This document shows, in pieces, positions 61,501 to 64,000 of a stretch of 64,000 nucleotides of DNA (positions within the stretch are counted from its first letter, which is position 1; every line of letters begins with the position of its first letter). Below the pieces are notes generated by a model. It saw only the letters and a program-made list of their open reading frames with translations, searched no databases and had not been told where the DNA came from. The stretch is from JABDEZ01 sp965276955 (GTDB taxonomy: Bacteria; Bacteroidota; Bacteroidia; Chitinophagales; Chitinophagaceae), in contig CBDIBP010000007.1 of NCBI GenBank assembly GCA_965276955.1, forward strand, positions 1 to 64,000, written 5' to 3'. Both the position numbers and the translations under genes were made by a program.

Positions 61501-64000
61501 GGTGCCCAGTGCATTGAAGGTGGTATTGGTAGCGATTGTGCTTCCCCAGTTCACCGTGTTGGTCTGGTTAGAGCAGTTATAAGTAAAGTTATAGAAGGTC
61601 TGGTTGTTCATGTTAGCAGGCCCTGCGGTCAGTGCCCCTGATGTATAACCTGATATCAGTACGGTCGATCCTGTGTTCCAGGTCGCTATCGGTATACCGC
61701 CGCCTACTACTGTTGTGTACTTGTGGTTGTAGGTACCATTCATGATCAGGTTGCCGGCGCTGGTATAGGTTATAGCTTGTGTGGCAACCGTACCACCGGC
61801 CGCCAGCGTACCCAACGGACCTACTGTAGCGGTAACGTTGAAGAAGTTCAGGATATTGGCCGCACCGGTGTTCTGCACTTCCAGGTTACCATTGATAGCA
61901 GCGGTAGCACGGGCACCGCCAAAGGCAAGGGTCAGCCCTGTAGAGGCGCCATCCAGTATCAGCGATGAGTTAGCGCCTATCGTCAGTACGTTAGTAGTGG
62001 TGCTGGTAGCCACAAGGGACAGTGTTTGAGAGGCAGTCGCGTTAGCACGCATACGCACGTTCGTATTGTTGATCACGTTCAGCTGGCCAATGATCTGGGT
62101 AGGTACGTTGGTCACCGTATCCAGCGCTGTGTTGCTGAATACCAGCACATCGCTCGGGTCGGTGATGATGCGGTTAGGCGTCCAGTTGGCAGCTACATTG
62201 TAGTCGCCGGATACCGTCTGGTTCCACACATAGGTATTACCGCCCGTGGTCTGGTAGGTACCTACCAGTGGCGATACCGCATCGTACAGCGGACCGCCGG
62301 AGCAAAGGTCGTTGTAAGAGAATATGGTATAGGTATATTGCGCACCTGAGCTCAGGTACAGGTCGGTATAGGTAGTGTTCTTGCCGTTATATACTATGGT
62401 ACCGTTACCCACCGTCTGGTTCAGCGTGTAGTACGCGCCATTTGTTGGCGTAAAGCCGCTCAATGGTGTGGTACCTAATGTGCGTACCACCAGATATTTG
62501 TTGGGTACCGGGCTTGCCGGAGTGAAGGTACCGGTTATGGTACTCACGTTCGATGTGAAGTTGAGCGCAGTGGGCTGGGTAGTAGGCTGCACGCATGGTG
62601 ATGAGATATAGATAGCTATATTGCCAATACCGGTCGACGTGCCCAATGCAGGAGCAGACGCTTCCAGCGAGCTATCGTACCAGCTGAAGTAATATACTCC
62701 TGATGTAGATGGTGTATAGGTAAATTTGGCCAGTGCTATATTATTGAAACTAAACAGCGTATCGAAGATCTTTGTACCACCGGTGACAAAAGGAGAACCT
62801 ACCAGATCTGCTGTTCCCGGATCGCTGGTATTCACATACATCTGCAGGCGCTGTGGGTAGCTGATAGTGCTGCGGCTATAGTTGAACTGTATAGTATAAG
62901 CAGTGCCACCAACAAGAGCAAGTGGCGGTATGGTAAACTCGGCATTGTTTCGTGAAGTAGTGGCTGAGGTAGGGAATTGCGCTACTATGGATGGACTTGG
63001 CGTACCATCGGCGGCAGTATAGCCCTGAATTACCTGAAACGGTGATACTCCCCCGTCCGCATTCACTTCATAGCAAAGAGGCAGGCCTCCTGTAGGTGTA
63101 GAGCTAAAATCCTGGTAGTAAGGAATGCTATAAGACTGTATGCCTACCTGATATGCAGGTGTTGGGGCAGCGGGGTATGTGGTGCCACCATTCACACATG
63201 TAGCCTGCAAGCGATACCATATAGTAGGTGAGTTAACAGGGAAGGCTGGTGTAGTGAATGACAAAGTAGTAGCTCCGGTACCTGTTGCTGCACCCGTCCC
63301 AAAACCACTGGTAGGCCCAGAAGTGCTCTGCTGCCAGGTATATGATACACCTGATACAGCGCTGTTCACATTGGTTGCGGTGAGTGTTGTACTGTTACCC
63401 GCACAAAGCCCTGATGACTGAGGAGCGGTGCTGATACTTGGAGTATTAGGAGTAGTGGTACATTGTGGTGCAAGTGTGGTAAAGTTCAATGGACCTGCCC
63501 ATGAGCTGGAATCGGTGGCACTGCAACCCGAACGTACGTATACGCTATACGTTGTATTGGGAGTAAGACCACCTACGGTAACACTTGTTCCAGAAACGAA
63601 CCCTGAAACAATAGGTGTGGTAGTAATAGGTGCGCCACCCGGTACTACTACCCATTGATATCCATTATTAATGTTGTTAGGTGCGTTCCAGTTCACCACT
63701 GCACTGCTCGATGTTATACTACTGGCTGTAGGTATTGATGGCGGCCAGCAACTGGCAGGATTGGTCACAGCAAGGTTCACATCTACAGATGCAACATAAG
63801 AATACGTTGAATTGTATAAAGCACCGGGAGAATTATAGTTAGCACATGCACCAGCAGCGCCTGGAGGTATCCCCCCATTGAATGTGGTTCCGGAATAATA
63901 GCCAAATACTATTCTGCAACGGTAGTTACCGGATGGTATATTGCCGGGTATTGTCATAGAGTTAGTAAATGGCGTAGCACTTGTACCAATATAGGAAGGT
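55531..64000 (-). CDS. Giant T9SS type A adhesin-like surface protein (5' end outside the window)
   Basis: More than 2800 residues; the frame continues upstream of the first Met (63957) to the window edge (TSATPFTNSMTIPG), so the start is missing. The visible N-terminal part has a fibronectin type III domain (SSSAVVNWNAPNN, LTPNTTYSVYVRSGC) and Ig-like and adhesin-type domains. The middle is Gly/Asn/Thr-rich with beta-helix-like repeats (TAGTLKVNGNGTVAN, SSGTLNINGNLLVNG). The last 900 residues hold about eleven Ig/PKD-like units, each starting with a Cys motif (TTFCAGSSVVL, ATFCAGSASV, QTLCQGSTTTL). It ends with a type A sorting domain (VSIYPNPVSSVVHIDA, LANGIYMIRVYDK). Expected at the cell surface for adhesion. 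Confidence 0.92.
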   Translation of the reverse strand, partial: PSYIGTSATPFTNSMTIPGNIPSGNYRCRIVFGYYSGTTFNGGIPPGAAGACANYNSPGALYNSTYSYVASVDVNLAVTNPASCWPPSIPTASSITSSSAVVNWNAPNNINNGYQWVVVPGGAPITTTPIVSGFVSGTSVTVGGLTPNTTYSVYVRSGCSATDSSSWAGPLNFTTLAPQCTTTPNTPSISTAPQSSGLCAGNSTTLTATNVNSAVSGVSYTWQQSTSGPTSGFGTGAATGTGATTLSFTTPAFPVNSPTIWYRLQATCVNGGTTYPAAPTPAYQVGIQSYSIPYYQDFSSTPTGGLPLCYEVNADGGVSPFQVIQGYTAADGTPSPSIVAQFPTSATTSRNNAEFTIPPLALVGGTAYTIQFNYSRSTISYPQRLQMYVNTSDPGTADLVGSPFVTGGTKIFDTLFSFNNIALAKFTYTPSTSGVYYFSWYDSSLEASAPALGTSTGIGNIAIYISSPCVQPTTQPTALNFTSNVSTITGTFTPASPVPNKYLVVRTLGTTPLSGFTPTNGAYYTLNQTVGNGTIVYNGKNTTYTDLYLSSGAQYTYTIFSYNDLCSGGPLYDAVSPLVGTYQTTGGNTYVWNQTVSGDYNVAANWTPNRIITDPSDVLVFSNTALDTVTNVPTQIIGQLNVINNTNVRMRANATASQTLSLVATSTTTNVLTIGANSSLILDGASTGLTLAFGGARATAAINGNLEVQNTGAANILNFFNVTATVGPLGTLAAGGTVATQAITYTSAGNLIMNGTYNHKYTTVVGGGIPIATWNTGSTVLISGYTSGALTAGPANMNNQTFYNFTYNCSNQTNTVNWGSTIATNTTFNALGTFSVISTGTSYLALSSSSYYIYNVNNFSQIGGILDLATGSPSIYQESFNVSGTFSQLGGTLRSSGSGTLGTMLNFNGTTGQQSVTFFNAAPTGPVTYRISNYNGINLTGAGTLTSGSAFALNSGGGMRISTTSPNPLTTTLVPTYAATGSALVFDTAANLTATANVWPATAGPFNVTIFVGQSNAVTMPGSRTIGGNLTFTSGDLNAGANNLTLGTGPATANIGTITGYNGSGFVRLTTGSLTRWFPTLNLPTSNSAAAIGSSYSTSGIGYFPVSYGPSNRNAYLYFTSSTALSTGGTATITHANAPGLAAVSITDGVYTVQSRTNASWTFTTSGMVLSGTATMGLRVTAANLFNPLTPANLRLVKAASAIDNFVTGGGTTPNVYAERSGLSISDLTTGSWYVGANNADINGLIWTAINTGNWSTTSTWDQNSVPPNASAICIINPNVTVTYNSTNPTIKVLTNNGTLNVAGSTLTIDSALYNNDTVNATAGTLKVNGNGTVANTAVGVTNNGLFNVAGGTVTVGPAGGGNKPFVNNTNLIVSSGTLNINGNLLVNGFYTSSSTPNSYFTQSGGAIVVDGNAGGVAAASVSSSFALVSLRTPNLNLTGGTFTITDPHQSTTNTFEYAANSTNAPFYNYNVPVNQSNIAAAHTFIFGDGISTDAGGTSGFKINPWVSSGHFGFGNIIINNGNITSSNNRFVALGTSTGVLGNVTVNNGGEFRPQSTSLYLKNNLTVNTGGIFTCSQLYLMDYSYGGSPMLPSAQSQIISGNGTFRNAVTGSTANLGSIYLCGGSNPTIQDSLSFSSTVYFNYYSFPTSGSLTSHIFIPQNSNWRLTEISGAGVSNNSQATGWIAGTYQKHANTGGISNTYPIGDSLYYTPVTVGGGTVTTGGDIYARVTGGLDPNIGNSTLNPLKTVKRYFTVGIPVGNPITFAANTMTVQPQWVVQDLPVGANTNVFYVALDTLIPNTNTISGNFVYPTASLKQQLTIKAINLNPPLQGNYSIGETCPPSSINVQPVGGAICAGMPDTLKTVATGLGLTYQWYKNNTGTFTAISGATSANYLIANPQTSDSGAYYVIVGGTCATPIQSNTTVLSISTPPSITTQPVSSTVCAGLADTLVVVATGSAPLTYQWYKNSTPITGATFRRHFIPAASLSDAGGYYVTITNGCGTVTSSQVSVSVSPLPSAAITSLGSTTFCAGSSVVLQAPAGNTTYSWTNNGAPSGYNSRYDTVTTQGGVVVTVTNAAGCTATSIADSVHTITAPPATITPGGVPTFCLPGSVVLKADTSSDYSYNWLLNGAATGSTGPYYTASVSGNYQVVIKNSYNCPDTSGVQVVTANPVPVPVVTLSGPATFCAGSASVTGTIPNIYNSYNWQDLNTSAQISNNNSSGAIFASGSYEVFVTDANGCAGASAPFIVTVNPAPIAIATAQGNTAICPGSSVVLAASSGTNTRVSYQWGRTGGGGGPIAGATASTYTASNPSNYYVTVKDSVTGCTNTSTPNIAVTINTPTATILPAGNQTLCQGSTTTLIANPGSSYQWYLNTTTPLATTANLVASVGGSYTVAVTNSSGCTATSAPHVITVVPNPVATATALGTTTFCAGGQVRLVADTGAGLTYTWTPGGAHTDTLVVSASGTYTVTVTNTNNCSTISNAVTVTSVPYPVPTISTGGLPSSICTGQTVQLTAGPAGNTYLWYLNGTALPYTDPNRTSMTYPANQSGTYTVTVTNSTGCAATTPAANGIQVYVNPVPTVITLGPATFCWGSSDVLTVNAGTGGGSPLNQTNPLTYQWFRDSTLITNASSSSIQVFDSGKYSVIVSVTNSCSQSSGDSIKITVNKLPVPVISGSQTTGVITCTSGPYAHYQWYLGNASIGGDTTASITVYQNGDYHVVVTDRYGCVGASSVFHKGTTGVNTVTGNSIDVSIYPNPVSSVVHIDASVPVDATIGGIDGRAIMQQADARTMDLSGLANGIYMIRVYDKTGTLLKVEKLVKASN

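Noticed and set aside
55531..64000. Frame break or several genes in the giant gene
   Set aside because: One frame stays open from the window edge to a proper T9SS tail; the internal ATGs have no signal peptides.

Overview
The window looks like chromosomal DNA of a Bacteroidetes bacterium, probably Chitinophagaceae or a close relative. The evidence is five secreted proteins with type IX secretion (T9SS) C-terminal domains, a gliding-associated type B tail, an Omp28-like protein, a LruC-domain protein, a DUF6728 small protein, a TonB receptor under a TPP riboswitch, lipid A genes, and several promoters with the Bacteroidetes form TTG-N19..22-TAnnTTTG. The assignment rests on family content only.

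Region by region: 1-12000 is the complex I operon on the minus strand, nuoABCDEFGHIJKL and the start of nuoM. It is interrupted on both sides of nuoH by two separate HEPN/MNT toxin-antitoxin pairs. nuoL is riddled with single-base insertions while its neighbours are intact. 12300-17200 (plus) holds panD, a flippase-like membrane protein and rfaE2 (heptose nucleotide synthesis), then the polyphosphate pair ppk1-ppx, translationally coupled. 17300-27000 carries T9SS cargo proteins, a CstB-like persulfide dioxygenase/rhodanese and a TPP-riboswitch TonB receptor. 27100-33700 has kbl, alaS, a DUF1016 nuclease-family gene with internal repeats, and small genes. 33700-41900 has a VWA protein, a Kir-type channel, cysS, an MsbA-type ABC exporter, galE and a B12-binding protein. 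41900-47900 has a type B T9SS adhesin-like protein, aroE, comA, and a small membrane protein with lpxB. 47900-48400 is a compact unit: intact tRNA-Ala(GGC), a GIY-YIG endonuclease gene and a broken tRNA copy, bracketed by 63-nt direct repeats. 48400-55500 has a LruC protein and lipoprotein under a four-copy 22-nt operator-like array, lysA, a nucleotide-sugar dehydrogenase, a CpsB-type PHP phosphatase and lhgO. 55500-64000 is one giant T9SS adhesin-like gene running off the window.

Functionally most of the window is core metabolism (respiration, tRNA charging, lysine/aromatic/pantothenate synthesis, lipid A and surface sugar synthesis) mixed with cell-surface proteins. The accessory signals are the two HEPN/MNT pairs inside the nuo operon, the tRNA/GIY-YIG unit, the DUF1016 gene whose repeat motif recurs inverted upstream, and the 22-nt LytTR-like array. 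Three genes have reading-frame breaks (nuoL, the T9SS gene at 17.3-19.1 kb, the DUF1016 gene), which could be sequence errors or true lesions.
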